Origin: VAZQ01 sp963739385
Lineage (GTDB): Bacteria > Pseudomonadota > Alphaproteobacteria > Rhizobiales > Xanthobacteraceae
Length of the DNA: 64,000 nt
Assembly (NCBI GenBank): GCA_963739385.1
Contig: CAVUAI010000063.1
Location: 62,001-126,000, forward strand
Direction of reading: 5' to 3'
The position numbers and the translations under genes were made by a program. Shown here piece by piece: positions 27,316-35,571 of this stretch. Below the pieces are notes generated by a model, which did no database searches, was not told the origin of the DNA, and saw nothing but the letters and a program-made list of their open reading frames with translations. Positions within the stretch are counted from its first letter, which is position 1. The number at the start of each line of letters is the position of its first letter.

Positions 27316-27399
27316 CGGCGGCGAGATTTCATTGTGACGCTTGGCGGCGCGGCGGCCGCTTGGCCGCTCACCATCCATGCGCAGCAGCCGGCGATTCCC
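27316..27399 (+). pseudogene. Remnant of a PF04392 substrate-binding protein signal peptide
   Basis: This frame encodes RRRDFIVTLGGAAAAWPL followed by TIHAQQPAIP, almost identical to the signal peptides of the substrate-binding protein array at 58,000-64,000 (for example RREFIMLLGGAAAAWPI). No start codon stands directly before it (GCC precedes the arginines), and after about 28 residues similarity stops. It is a stump of a lost gene just upstream of an alpha/beta hydrolase. Confidence 0.7.
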
Positions 27400-27488
27400 A
27401 TGAAAACCCTGAGCATCCTCACCGAAAGACGCGCGACCGGTTTTCCCATTACGGAGCGAAATCGCCCGTAGTTCAAAAGGAGACTACG

Positions 27489-28250
27489 ATGAACCGCCGG
27501 ACTTTGATCGGGGCTGTCGCGGTTAGCGCCGCCCTTCCCTTGCTCAATCGAGTCGCCAGCGCCCAGACATCGCCGAAGACGAGGAATGTCGTCTTCGTAC
27601 ACGGACTGTTCGCCGACGGCTCCTGCTGGTCGAAGGTCATCGCCCGCCTCCAGCAGAAGGGTGTCAGCTGCACCAGCGTGCAGAACCCTCTGACCTCGCT
27701 GCATGAGGCGTCGGACGCCGCGCGGCGGGCGATCGCGGCGCAGCCGGGCCCGACGGTGCTCGTCGGCCACTCCTTCTCCGGAATGATCGTGACCGATGTG
27801 GGGGTGGACCCGAAGGTCACCGCCCTCGTCTACGTCGCTGCGCGGGCACCCGATGCCGGCGAGGACTATGCGGCGCTGGCAAGGAACTATCCGACGCCCC
27901 CGGCCACGGCGGGCATCGTCTTCAACGACGATTGGGGCCAGTTGTCCGAGGAGGCTTTCCTGCGCGACTTCGCGGGCGACCTGCCGCCGGAGGAGGCGCG
28001 CGTCCTCTACGCGGTTCAGCAGCCGTTCAAGAAGTCGCTGACGACGGAAAGGACGACGAATGCCGCCTGGCGCACCAAGCCGACCTTCTATGCCGTGTCC
28101 ACCCAAGACCGGACGATCAATCCCGACCTCGAGCGCTTCATGGCCAAACGAATGGGTGCGAAGACGATCGAGATCGAGGCGAGCCATCTGGCGCTGATCT
28201 CACATCCCGATGCGATCACGAACCTGATCCTGGAGGCACTCGCCGTCTGA
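27489..28250 (+). CDS. Secreted alpha/beta hydrolase
   Basis: 253 residues from ATG 27489, behind AAAAGGAGACTACG, a strong ribosome binding site. A signal peptide (MNRRTLIGAVAVSAALPLLN, then RVASAQ) is followed by the hydrolase fold: NVVFVHGLFADGSCW (oxyanion region), VLVGHSFSGMIVTDV (nucleophile Ser in GHSFSG), and a late histidine in EASHLALISHPD. It is a periplasmic esterase or related hydrolase. Another hydrolase gene follows 160 bases downstream. The upstream side carries the signal-peptide remnant at 27316. Confidence 0.9.
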   Translation: MNRRTLIGAVAVSAALPLLNRVASAQTSPKTRNVVFVHGLFADGSCWSKVIARLQQKGVSCTSVQNPLTSLHEASDAARRAIAAQPGPTVLVGHSFSGMIVTDVGVDPKVTALVYVAARAPDAGEDYAALARNYPTPPATAGIVFNDDWGQLSEEAFLRDFAGDLPPEEARVLYAVQQPFKKSLTTERTTNAAWRTKPTFYAVSTQDRTINPDLERFMAKRMGAKTIEIEASHLALISHPDAITNLILEALAV

Positions 28251-28409
28251 GACGGGTTGGACGCACGGCCGCTGGCGGTATCCTTCCGCCGACCAGGTTC
28301 AAGCTCGTGGTGAGTTCTCCCAACAGGTGGTTGAACTGCCGAGCTTAGGCGCGGATGACAAGCCGGTGCCGACATCGTAGGTTGCACCGATGCGGCCACT
28401 GGCCGGAGC

Positions 28410-29117
28410 ATGACCATGACCACCTTCGTTCTGGTTCACGGCGCATGGCATGGCGGGTGGTGCTACAAGCGGGTGGCCCGGCTGCTGCGCCAAGCCGGGC
28501 ACGAGGTCTATACGCCCACTTTGACCGGGCTGGGCGAGCGCGCTCACCTGATGAACCGCGCGATCGACCTCGACTCGCACGTTCATGACATCGTCGGGCT
28601 CGTCCGCTGCGAGGAATTGTCGGACGTGGTGCTGTGTGGCCACTCCTATGGCGGCATGGTCATCGCCGGCGTCGCGGAGCAGATCGCGGCGAAGATCCGT
28701 TCGCTGGTCTATCTCGACGCCTTCGTGCCCGAAAACGGCAAGTCGCTGTTCGATTATCTGCCGGCCGAGCAGTCGGGACAGATGCGTGCCGACGCCGTGC
28801 AGAACGGACAGGGTTACAAGGTCACACCGATTCCGGCGGCAAGGTTCGCCGTCAATGCCAAGGACGCCGCCTGGGTCGATGCGATGTGCGTCAAGCACCC
28901 GCTGGCGACATTCGAGCAGAAGCTTGCACTCAGTGGCCGGCAGGTGCGGAAGCGCGTGTACATGCTTGCCGCCGGCTGGGAGCCGTCGCCGTTTCAGCAA
29001 TTTGGCGCGCGCTACAAGGACGATCGGGACTGGCAGTTCGTCAGCTTCGCCTGCGGCCATGACGTGATGGTGGACCAGCCGGATGAACTCGCCGCCGCGC
29101 TCATCGCCGCCGCTTAG
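28410..29117 (+). CDS. Cytosolic alpha/beta hydrolase (esterase-like)
   Basis: 235 residues with FVLVHGAWHGGWCYKRVA at the start, the nucleophile elbow VLCGHSYGGMVIAGV (Ser about residue 79), and a C-terminal histidine in FACGHDVMVDQPDEL. The pattern matches plant-type hydroxynitrile-lyase/methylesterase-like proteins common in soil bacteria. No signal peptide is seen, unlike its neighbour. The ATG at 28410 and another at 28416 are both usable. Convergent with the L,D-transpeptidase gene. Confidence 0.9.
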   Translation: MTMTTFVLVHGAWHGGWCYKRVARLLRQAGHEVYTPTLTGLGERAHLMNRAIDLDSHVHDIVGLVRCEELSDVVLCGHSYGGMVIAGVAEQIAAKIRSLVYLDAFVPENGKSLFDYLPAEQSGQMRADAVQNGQGYKVTPIPAARFAVNAKDAAWVDAMCVKHPLATFEQKLALSGRQVRKRVYMLAAGWEPSPFQQFGARYKDDRDWQFVSFACGHDVMVDQPDELAAALIAAA

Positions 29118-29143
29118 ATTGGCCGCGGCCCCGGCGCGGGCCT

Positions 29144-30202
29144 CTATTCGGCGGACGCGAAGCTGCCGGTCGCGATCTGAGCCGGGTCAGCCGGAGGATT
29201 GACGTCCGCGGGGATCGTACCCGAGACGGTGCGAATCTTTGCGCCAGGGCCGCCTTGAGACTTCACCGCCGAAAGGAAGATGGGGTTCATGCCGCCGTCG
29301 ATGCCCGTCGTCTCCGGGGCCATGGGCGTGCCGCGGCTGATCAGCTCGGCAGTCTGGATGCTGTCGCGGCGCTGTCTATCGCGGACAGCGGCAGCAATGT
29401 CCTCCCGCACATTGTAGGCCGGGCAGCGTTCGGCAGGGCTGAATGGGGCCGTCGACTCGGCGTTGAACACATAGCGCTTCTCACAGACGTCGACCTTGGG
29501 TTCGAGATGTGTGACCTCGAAATGGTCGTAGCCCTGCTTGAGCATTGTCCAGAACTCCATGTGCGGCGAATTGCGGTGCCGGGCCATGTTAAGCGGCGTC
29601 ATCCGGAACGGAAACGCCTCGAGCTGGAACGATTTCTGGCCGCCGAAAAACGATTCCCGGGCGAGGGCGTAGATTTCCGCGATCTGCTCGTCGGTCATGG
29701 CATAACATCCACTCGAAGAGCAGTCGCCGTGGACCATGAGGAAGGCGCCGGTGCGTCCGTTCGCCCGATCGTAGGCATTAGGGAACCCGGTATTGATCGC
29801 GAGATAGTTGCTGGAGTTCGGATTCATCAGCCCGGGAGTGATGGTGTAGAAGCCCTCCGGGGCCTGGCGGTCGCCTTGCTTGATCTTGGGGCCGAGCTGT
29901 CCCGACCAGCGGCATATCGGGTACGTGCGAAGGAGGGCGAACCGTCCGGAGCTGTCCTGTTTCCAAACCTCGAGCTCCGCCTCCTCTTTGAAGATGCGCA
30001 CCAGGATCGGAGATTTCTTCTCCATGTTCTTGGCTTCGAGCTCCGCCAGCATACGTTCCGACAGGGGTTGCATGTGGCGGTTATTGGTGGCCGGCGTTCC
30101 ACCGGGGGAGCATCCGGCAAGCGCCATCACCGCTGCCGCCACAGTCGGCGCTACAAGCGCACGCAGCAGAGCTTGTGAATGCAGCGTAAATTGGTAGCGC
30201 AC
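29144..30202 (-). CDS. L,D-transpeptidase (YkuD/YafK type) lipoprotein
   Basis: 352 residues. The N-terminus has a lipoprotein signal (VMALAGC, lipidated Cys about residue 31). The catalytic domain covers about residues 60-205 with SPILVRIFKEEAELEVWK, GFYTITPG and the active site HGDCSSSGCYAM, where the second cysteine is the nucleophile. It would make 3-3 peptidoglycan cross-links or anchor proteins to the wall in the periplasm. The C-terminal 130 residues are variable. It is divergent from the unknown gene at 30401. Confidence 0.9.
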   Translation of the reverse strand: MRYQFTLHSQALLRALVAPTVAAAVMALAGCSPGGTPATNNRHMQPLSERMLAELEAKNMEKKSPILVRIFKEEAELEVWKQDSSGRFALLRTYPICRWSGQLGPKIKQGDRQAPEGFYTITPGLMNPNSSNYLAINTGFPNAYDRANGRTGAFLMVHGDCSSSGCYAMTDEQIAEIYALARESFFGGQKSFQLEAFPFRMTPLNMARHRNSPHMEFWTMLKQGYDHFEVTHLEPKVDVCEKRYVFNAESTAPFSPAERCPAYNVREDIAAAVRDRQRRDSIQTAELISRGTPMAPETTGIDGGMNPIFLSAVKSQGGPGAKIRTVSGTIPADVNPPADPAQIATGSFASAE

Positions 30203-30400
30203 GCCCGCCCCGAATCCCCAGATACCCCACAGCCGATCGAGCGCACGCTAGGCCAGGACTTGGGTGAGACCGGGGCAAAGGCCGACCGACCTACAATTTC
30301 AAACTCATTTGGGAAACAAAGCCTTACCGGTCTTCCGGCCGTGCCGCCCGTGCGCGCCGATATCGGCCCGTGGCCCCATTCTTTCCATGGCCAATCGCAT

Positions 30401-31315
30401 ATGGCCAAGGTTGCTGGGAACGGGGTATTCTCTGCCGCACGCGAAGCCTTCGCGACGTCTACGAACTTCGCGCGTCAGGTGCTCGCCGTGACCGATGCGG
30501 CTGCCCAATCGACGCTGCCGGTGCTGCGCTACATGCCGCCCGCGAACGCGTATCAGGCGGTTACCGCGCAGGCTGACGATTACGCCTTCAACGGTTTCAA
30601 GGCATCGGTGCAGATCTATCCGTTCCGGCCCTTCACCGGGAATATTCAGCAGGCGTTTCAGATGACGCTGCTGCGCGATTGGATCATGCCGCAGTACCAG
30701 GAAGAGAACGTCGGCGCGCCGCCCGCCTTCGCGACCGTCGCTGTTCCGGGCGCCGATCTCACGATTGTCGCGAACTTCGTCGAGAACATCGTCGGCGTGC
30801 CGCACCCGCATACCCGCATGCTGATCATCGTCGGGAATCAGGCGGCCATCGTCGATGCTTCGGCCGGGACGGGGCAAAGCTGGCAAGCCGCGATGCCATT
30901 CCTGACTGCGCTGGGGGACTCCTTGCGCGTGGAAGCGGAAGCGGCGCATGCACCGGCTCCCCTGACCGCGGCGGCGGGCCGCGCGGTCGCCGGGCTTTAT
31001 ATGGGCATGAGGCAGAAATACACGGTGAACACGATCGGCGGCGGTTATTACTACAAAACGGCGCTGCATTATTATCTGCTTTCCGCCGATGGCCGCGTGT
31101 ATCGCGCTTACGATTTCCTTAACGTCCCGGAGGACATTGCCGACTTCGATTTCGACACGGCGGAACGCAACGATCGGGAAAACTCCGGACGGTATACGGT
31201 CGATGGCGGCAAGCTCGTCATTCGCATGGCAGGCCAGCAGCCGGAAACCATCGTCACGGACGCACCAAGGGATGGGCGCGTGACGATCAACGAGGTGTTT
31301 TACGAGCGGCAGTAG
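30401..31315 (+). CDS. Conserved-looking protein of unknown function
   Basis: 304 residues from ATG 30401 (MAKVAGNGVFSAAREAFATS); the open frame reaches back to 30179 but the upstream part reads as non-coding. I do not recognise the family. Visible features: no membrane helix or signal peptide, an FNGFKASVQIYPFRPFTGNI segment, GADLTIVANFVENIVGVPHP, TIGGGYYYKTALHYYLLSAD followed by YRAYDF, and GRVTINEVFYERQ at the end. Third-codon GC is high and the composition is protein-like throughout. Repeated aromatic/glycine strands in the C-terminal third suggest a beta-rich fold. Confidence 0.7.
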   Translation: MAKVAGNGVFSAAREAFATSTNFARQVLAVTDAAAQSTLPVLRYMPPANAYQAVTAQADDYAFNGFKASVQIYPFRPFTGNIQQAFQMTLLRDWIMPQYQEENVGAPPAFATVAVPGADLTIVANFVENIVGVPHPHTRMLIIVGNQAAIVDASAGTGQSWQAAMPFLTALGDSLRVEAEAAHAPAPLTAAAGRAVAGLYMGMRQKYTVNTIGGGYYYKTALHYYLLSADGRVYRAYDFLNVPEDIADFDFDTAERNDRENSGRYTVDGGKLVIRMAGQQPETIVTDAPRDGRVTINEVFYERQ

Positions 31316-31665
31316 CAGCGTAAGCGAAGTCCGGGACTCTTATGGTCCGGCAGGATTGTCGCGCGGTTTCGCTCGCGCTCAACGAGGCTACAGTTCTACC
31401 TCTGCGTCGTATTGGCACATGGCTGCCGTTCGCGGCACTGCAACATCACGGCAGATGTTGAGGGCACAACGGACACGTCGCGGCCATGCGGAAGAGTCTG
31501 ACCTGTTGCCTGGAGCCGGCCACACCTCGCACCTAGGGTTTCAGCCACTTCAGAAAATGCCTACCATTCACGTCAGTTCGGCTTCCATCTGGGAGTTGCG
31601 CTCAAAGCCACGCCAAGCAATTTTCGGTTCGATGCGGCGGGAAGGGGAACAGGGAGGATAAGGGT
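31316..31665. other. Intergenic stretch before the ABC importer operon
   Basis: 350 bases with no gene I can support. The 101-codon frame at 31356-31661 has poor composition. A short piece near 31571 reads IHVSSASIWELRSK, faintly like VapC PIN-domain toxins, but too short to call. The importer promoter should lie here. Confidence 0.45.
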
Positions 31666-32679
31666 ATGTTTTTTTCACGCATGACGTCCGTCGCGCTCGG
31701 CGCCGCGCTGCTCGCAGCGCCGAGCCTCGCGAGCGCGCAGCACAAGCTGATCGTCGCCATGCCGACGACGCCGCCGAACATCGTTCACATGCCGATGCAC
31801 ATCGCCAACGATCTCGGCCTGTTCAAGAAGTACGGCCTCGAGATCAAGGTCATCGAACTGGCGGGAGGCGTTTTCACTTTCCGCGCGGTGGTGGCGGGCA
31901 GCGCAGACGTCGCGTCCGCGTCGGGCCCGTTCTCGGCCGTCGGCCGCGCCAAGGGCTCCGGAACCAAGATGATCCTGGCCAACATGCCGAAGCTCGAGTC
32001 GTCCATGGTCGTCAACAAGAACATCAAGACGATGGCCGACCTCAAGGGCAAGCGGATCGGCATCCAGGAGCCGGGCGGCTTCGCCGACGTACTGGCGCGT
32101 GGCGTGTTGCGCGCGGCCAACATCGATCCCAAGGACGTCAGTTTCGTCAGCATCGCCACGGAAGACGTGCCTGCGCTGGTCGCCGGCCAGATCGACACCG
32201 CGATCCTGCACGTCGAGCAGGAGGTCATCGCACAACAAAAGATTCCAAGCCTGCACGCCATCGCACGGATGTGGGAAATCCAGCCGGAAAATCTCTACAA
32301 CGTGATGGCCGTCACCGAGAAGCTGATCAAGGACCAGCCCGCCGCGGTCAAGGCGTTCGTGAAAGGCCACATCGAGGCGACCCGGCTGATCTACACCGAC
32401 CGCGCCAAGGTCATTCCGATCATGGTCAAGTACACCAAGCTGCCGCAGGACGTCGTCGAGAAGTCGCTCGACTTCATGGTGCAGAAGTGCATCTGGGACG
32501 CCAACCACGGGCTCACGCCGAAGCGGGTGAACGCCACCGCGGCGCTGATGGAGCGTGTCGGCAACATCCCGAAGGGCCAGACCCCGACGTACGAAGAGAT
32601 GGTCGATCTTTCGTTCGCAAACGAGGCGATCAAGGAACTCGGCGAATACAAAGGCCCGCTCTGCCCGTCGGAAGAATGA
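31666..32679 (+). CDS. ABC importer periplasmic binding protein (NMT1/SsuA-like)
   Basis: 337 residues behind AGGGAGGATAAGGGT. Signal peptide (MTSVALGAALLAAPSLASAQ in the ATG 31681 reading; first ATG 31666). The mature part reads HKLIVAMPTTPPNIVHMPMH, GLFKKYGLEIKVIEL, GSADVASAS, MADLKGKRIGIQEPGGFADV and SFVSIATEDVPALVAGQID, the NMT1/THI5-like pattern of SsuA/TauA receptors. The substrate (sulfonate, nitrile, pyrimidine or aromatic) cannot be told. It is followed by matching permease and ATPase genes, forming a complete importer. Confidence 0.92.
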   Translation: MFFSRMTSVALGAALLAAPSLASAQHKLIVAMPTTPPNIVHMPMHIANDLGLFKKYGLEIKVIELAGGVFTFRAVVAGSADVASASGPFSAVGRAKGSGTKMILANMPKLESSMVVNKNIKTMADLKGKRIGIQEPGGFADVLARGVLRAANIDPKDVSFVSIATEDVPALVAGQIDTAILHVEQEVIAQQKIPSLHAIARMWEIQPENLYNVMAVTEKLIKDQPAAVKAFVKGHIEATRLIYTDRAKVIPIMVKYTKLPQDVVEKSLDFMVQKCIWDANHGLTPKRVNATAALMERVGNIPKGQTPTYEEMVDLSFANEAIKELGEYKGPLCPSEE

Positions 32680-32778
32680 TCGGCACGGCGGGCGGCATCG
32701 CGCGGACGGCGGGATTGGACCGGCGCGCGGCGCAGGTTTGATCCCAGCCGCACTGAAATACGAGCGGGAGCAATCACG

Positions 32779-33606
32779 ATGACCATTGCCAACGAGGCTC
32801 GCGCCGTCGGCATCGCCGAGCGTCCGGCGGCAGCCGTCGCCGCGCACACGCCGTTCTGGCAGCAGCGGGCGTTCTTCCGCTACGGGTTCCTGGCGTTGAT
32901 CCTGGTGCTTTGGCAAGTGCTCGGTCCGCTGGTCAATCCGATCCTGTTTTCGTATCCCTCGAAGATCGCAGTCGCATTCTACGAACTGACCGTCAGCGGC
33001 GAACTGCCTTACTACGCCGCCGAGAGCTTGCAGATTTTGTTCTACGGGCTCGTCATTTCGATCGCGGTGGGCGTTCCGCTGGCGGTCCTGATGGCGCGTG
33101 TGAAGCCGGTCGACTGGGCGCTCGAACTGCCGATCAACGCGCTCTATTCGACGCCGATGGTCGCTCTGGTTCCGCTGCTGGTGTTGTGGTTCGGCATCTA
33201 CACGGAGGCCAAGATCATCGTGGTGTTTCTGTTCGCCGTGTTCCCGATCCTGATCAACACCTATCAGGGCGTTCGCGAATGCGACAAGAACATGCTCGAA
33301 GTTGCGCGCTCCTTCCGCTCGTCGGAATGGCAGATGTGGAAGGATGTGCTGCTGCCGTTCGCCGTCCCGTATATCGCGGCGGGCATCCGGCTCGCGATCG
33401 GCCGTGGGCTGGTCGGCATGGTGATTGCGGAGTTCTACACGACCATCTCCGGCCTCGGCTTCATGATCACGCGCTACGCCAATGTCTTCGAGACAGACAA
33501 AACGTTTGTGCCGGTGATCCTGCTGATGTTCTTGGGAGTCGCGCTGACGGCCTCGCTGAAATGGGTCGAGCGGCGGATCGCGCCCTGGAGCAGGGCGGAC
33601 CAATGA
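32779..33606 (+). CDS. ABC importer permease (SsuC/TauC-like)
   Basis: 275 residues with five to six membrane helices (for example YGFLALILVLWQVLGPLVNP, ILFYGLVISIAVGVPLAVLM, MVALVPLLVLWFGIYTEAKI). The cytoplasmic coupling loop EVARSFRSSEWQMWKDVLLP followed by FAVPYIAAGIRLAIGRG has the BPD_transp_1 EAA signature. It pairs with the receptor upstream and the ATPase downstream. The stop overlaps the ATPase start (ATGA at 33603), indicating coupled translation. Confidence 0.94.
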   Translation: MTIANEARAVGIAERPAAAVAAHTPFWQQRAFFRYGFLALILVLWQVLGPLVNPILFSYPSKIAVAFYELTVSGELPYYAAESLQILFYGLVISIAVGVPLAVLMARVKPVDWALELPINALYSTPMVALVPLLVLWFGIYTEAKIIVVFLFAVFPILINTYQGVRECDKNMLEVARSFRSSEWQMWKDVLLPFAVPYIAAGIRLAIGRGLVGMVIAEFYTTISGLGFMITRYANVFETDKTFVPVILLMFLGVALTASLKWVERRIAPWSRADQ

Positions 33607-34433
33607 GCACGGTGGCGCTGCACGAGCCGGCCGGCGCAGCCGCGCAAGCCGCCGCGACCTCGGCCCGCATCTGCGTCCGGGGACTGAGCAAGCGATACGG
33701 CGCGCTGGAAGTGTTTCGCGGCATCGATTTCGATCTCGGGGAGCGCGAGATCATCACCATCGTCGGCCCTTCGGGTTGCGGCAAGACCACGCTGCTGCGC
33801 TGCATCGACGGCCTGATCCCGGTCGATGCCGGCGAGATATGGTGCGGGCGAGAGCGCGTGACTGAACCGATCGCCGGCATGGCCATGGTGTTTCAGCACT
33901 TCGGTCTGTTCCCGTGGAAGACGGTGCGGGAGAATGTCGCCTACGGGCTGCGCATGGCGGGCGCGAGCGCGGGCGAGATTGCCGAGCGCGTGCCGCATTT
34001 CATCAAACTGGTGGGGCTGGCCGGCTTCGAGAACGCCTATCCCTACCAGATGTCCGGCGGCATGCAGCAGCGCTGCGGGCTGGCGCGCGCGCTGGCGATC
34101 GGGCCAAATGTGCTGCTGATGGACGAACCGTTCGCGGCGGTCGACGCACAGACCCGCGAGATTCTGCAATTCGAACTGCTGCGCATCTGGGAGACGCGGC
34201 CGACAAGCATGATCTTCGTGACCCACTCGATCGAGGAGGCGGTGCTGATGGGCGACCGCGTGTTCGTGCTCAAGGGTCGGCCGAGTAACATCCAGAAGAT
34301 CGTCGAGGTCGACCTGCCGCGTCCGCGCACCCGCGAGACGCTGCAGCAGGCGCGCTTTGCCGAACTGCGCGAGCTAGTGTGGAACACGCTGATGGCCGAG
34401 GCACGCGAGGCCGAGTTCCATCTCGAGCGCTGA
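33603..34433 (+). CDS. ABC importer ATPase (SsuB/TauB-like)
   Basis: 276 residues starting at ATG 33603 inside the permease stop. Walker A GPSGCGKTT (about residue 56), Q-loop MVFQHFGLFPWKTV, signature MSGGMQQRCGLARAL, Walker B VLLMDEPFAAVDAQTR and the switch histidine in FVTHSIEEAV are all present. It drives uptake by the importer encoded with it. The longer open frame from 32910 is a shadow of the permease. The last gene of this operon. Confidence 0.94.
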   Translation: MSTVALHEPAGAAAQAAATSARICVRGLSKRYGALEVFRGIDFDLGEREIITIVGPSGCGKTTLLRCIDGLIPVDAGEIWCGRERVTEPIAGMAMVFQHFGLFPWKTVRENVAYGLRMAGASAGEIAERVPHFIKLVGLAGFENAYPYQMSGGMQQRCGLARALAIGPNVLLMDEPFAAVDAQTREILQFELLRIWETRPTSMIFVTHSIEEAVLMGDRVFVLKGRPSNIQKIVEVDLPRPRTRETLQQARFAELRELVWNTLMAEAREAEFHLER

Positions 34434-34567
34434 CACCCGACGGGCTTCAAGGCAATTCAGAAATGGTCGCGACAAGATCGGGCAAACGGTCGCCGTCGTC
34501 CGCGATATACTTCAACAGGGTTCCTTCAGCGCGCCATCGGAAAATGACATCATGATCAAAGACTTTA

Positions 34568-35041
34568 ATGTTTCCGAAAAAGGGTCATGGTTCGTACTGG
34601 CTGCTCGGCATTCTCCGATGGGTGATGGTTCTTATCTTTATTTCGTTCGGTCTACAGAAATTCACGCCCCAGTCCGCAGACAGCATTGCATTGTACATTT
34701 CCAACAGTCCGCTCGTTTCGTGGCTGTCTATCTTCGGGATCAGGGGCGAAGCTTATCTGCTCGGCATTATTGAGTTGACGACAGCCGCTCTTCTCGCTGC
34801 CGGCGCATTTATCCCAATTCTATCGGCACTCAGCTCATTGATGGGAATTGGTACGTTTGCGATTACGTGGTCGTTTTTCTTCTCGACACCCGGCGTCGTC
34901 AAATGGAGCGTGTCCACAGACCCAATAGCGTGGAACCTTACCGGGGAATTCTTGTACAAAGATGTCGTCCTTCTTTGTGTTTGTATCGTGTTGTTTTTGG
35001 CATCACTGCCAAATAGAGTCGTCCCGCTTCGGTCGAGTTGA
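34568..35041 (+). CDS. DUF417 family membrane protein (YkgB/RclC-like)
   Basis: 157 residues with four hydrophobic helices: WLLGILRWVMVLIFISFGLQ, YLLGIIELTTAALLAAGAFI, LSSLMGIGTFAITWSFFF and DVVLLCVCIVLFLASL. The pattern FGLQKFTPQSADSI..YISNSPLVSWLS and FLYKDVVLL is DUF417. RclC/YkgB of E. coli belongs to the reactive-chlorine resistance set, but that role is only a family analogy. Base composition is visibly less GC-rich than the genes around it, suggesting transfer. It stands alone. Confidence 0.85.
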   Translation: MFPKKGHGSYWLLGILRWVMVLIFISFGLQKFTPQSADSIALYISNSPLVSWLSIFGIRGEAYLLGIIELTTAALLAAGAFIPILSALSSLMGIGTFAITWSFFFSTPGVVKWSVSTDPIAWNLTGEFLYKDVVLLCVCIVLFLASLPNRVVPLRSS

Positions 35042-35199
35042 TGTCTCGATGTTCGCAAACGAAGTGATCTAATAAGCCTGCACTGTTATTGTTGCGGTGG
35101 ATGAGTCCGCAGCCGGTACGTCTCGTCCTCGGGAAAGGTCCGACTTGAGTCCGCAAAGTGGGCCGTCACCTGGTAATCCGTCACTGGCAGGAGGTCGCC

Positions 35200-35472
35200 A
35201 TGATCCGCGCCGTCCTATCGAGCGTCGCCGCGGCCGCAATGCTCTCGATCACCGCAACCGGCCCCGCCCACAGCCAGAAATCGCGGCCCGGCAGTGCGCA
35301 CGTCCCGCTTTCGCTTGGCGACGGTTCCACGATTGAAGCGAGGAAAGGCCCCATTCAGAAATCCAAGCCTGGCGGCGCCCATGTTCCGCTGTCGCTTGGC
35401 GACGGTTCGACCCCATACGGCACAGTGCGGGGGCGGGTGACAACAGACCGTGTTCGCCAGATGGGACGCTGA
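35200..35472 (+). CDS. Small secreted protein with two internal repeats
   Basis: 90 residues from ATG 35200, with GGCAGGAGGTCGCC directly upstream. The first 25 residues are a signal peptide (MIRAVLSSVAAAAMLSITAT, then GPAHS). The mature part holds two near-identical copies of (R/K)PG(S/G)AHVPLSLGDGST, separated by about 13 residues, then a basic tail. The DNA of the two copies also shares a long stretch (CGCTTTCGCTTGGCGACGG-type). I do not know the family. Probably a periplasmic or surface peptide. Confidence 0.65.
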   Translation: MIRAVLSSVAAAAMLSITATGPAHSQKSRPGSAHVPLSLGDGSTIEARKGPIQKSKPGGAHVPLSLGDGSTPYGTVRGRVTTDRVRQMGR

Positions 35473-35571
35473 GTGAGCGCCATTCGAGGCAATCGCTGCA
35501 CTGAAAAAGCAAGAACAGCGCCCAAATAAAAAAGGCTGAGTGAAGCAGAGCCCGATCAAATCAGAGCGCGG

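Noticed and set aside
31356..31661. 101-codon frame, with IHVSSASIWELRSK resembling a VapC toxin piece
   Set aside because: Only about a dozen residues look like a PIN domain; no catalytic acids and no antitoxin next to it.
31675..33603. 642-codon minus-strand frame
   Set aside because: Shadow across the receptor and permease genes of the importer.
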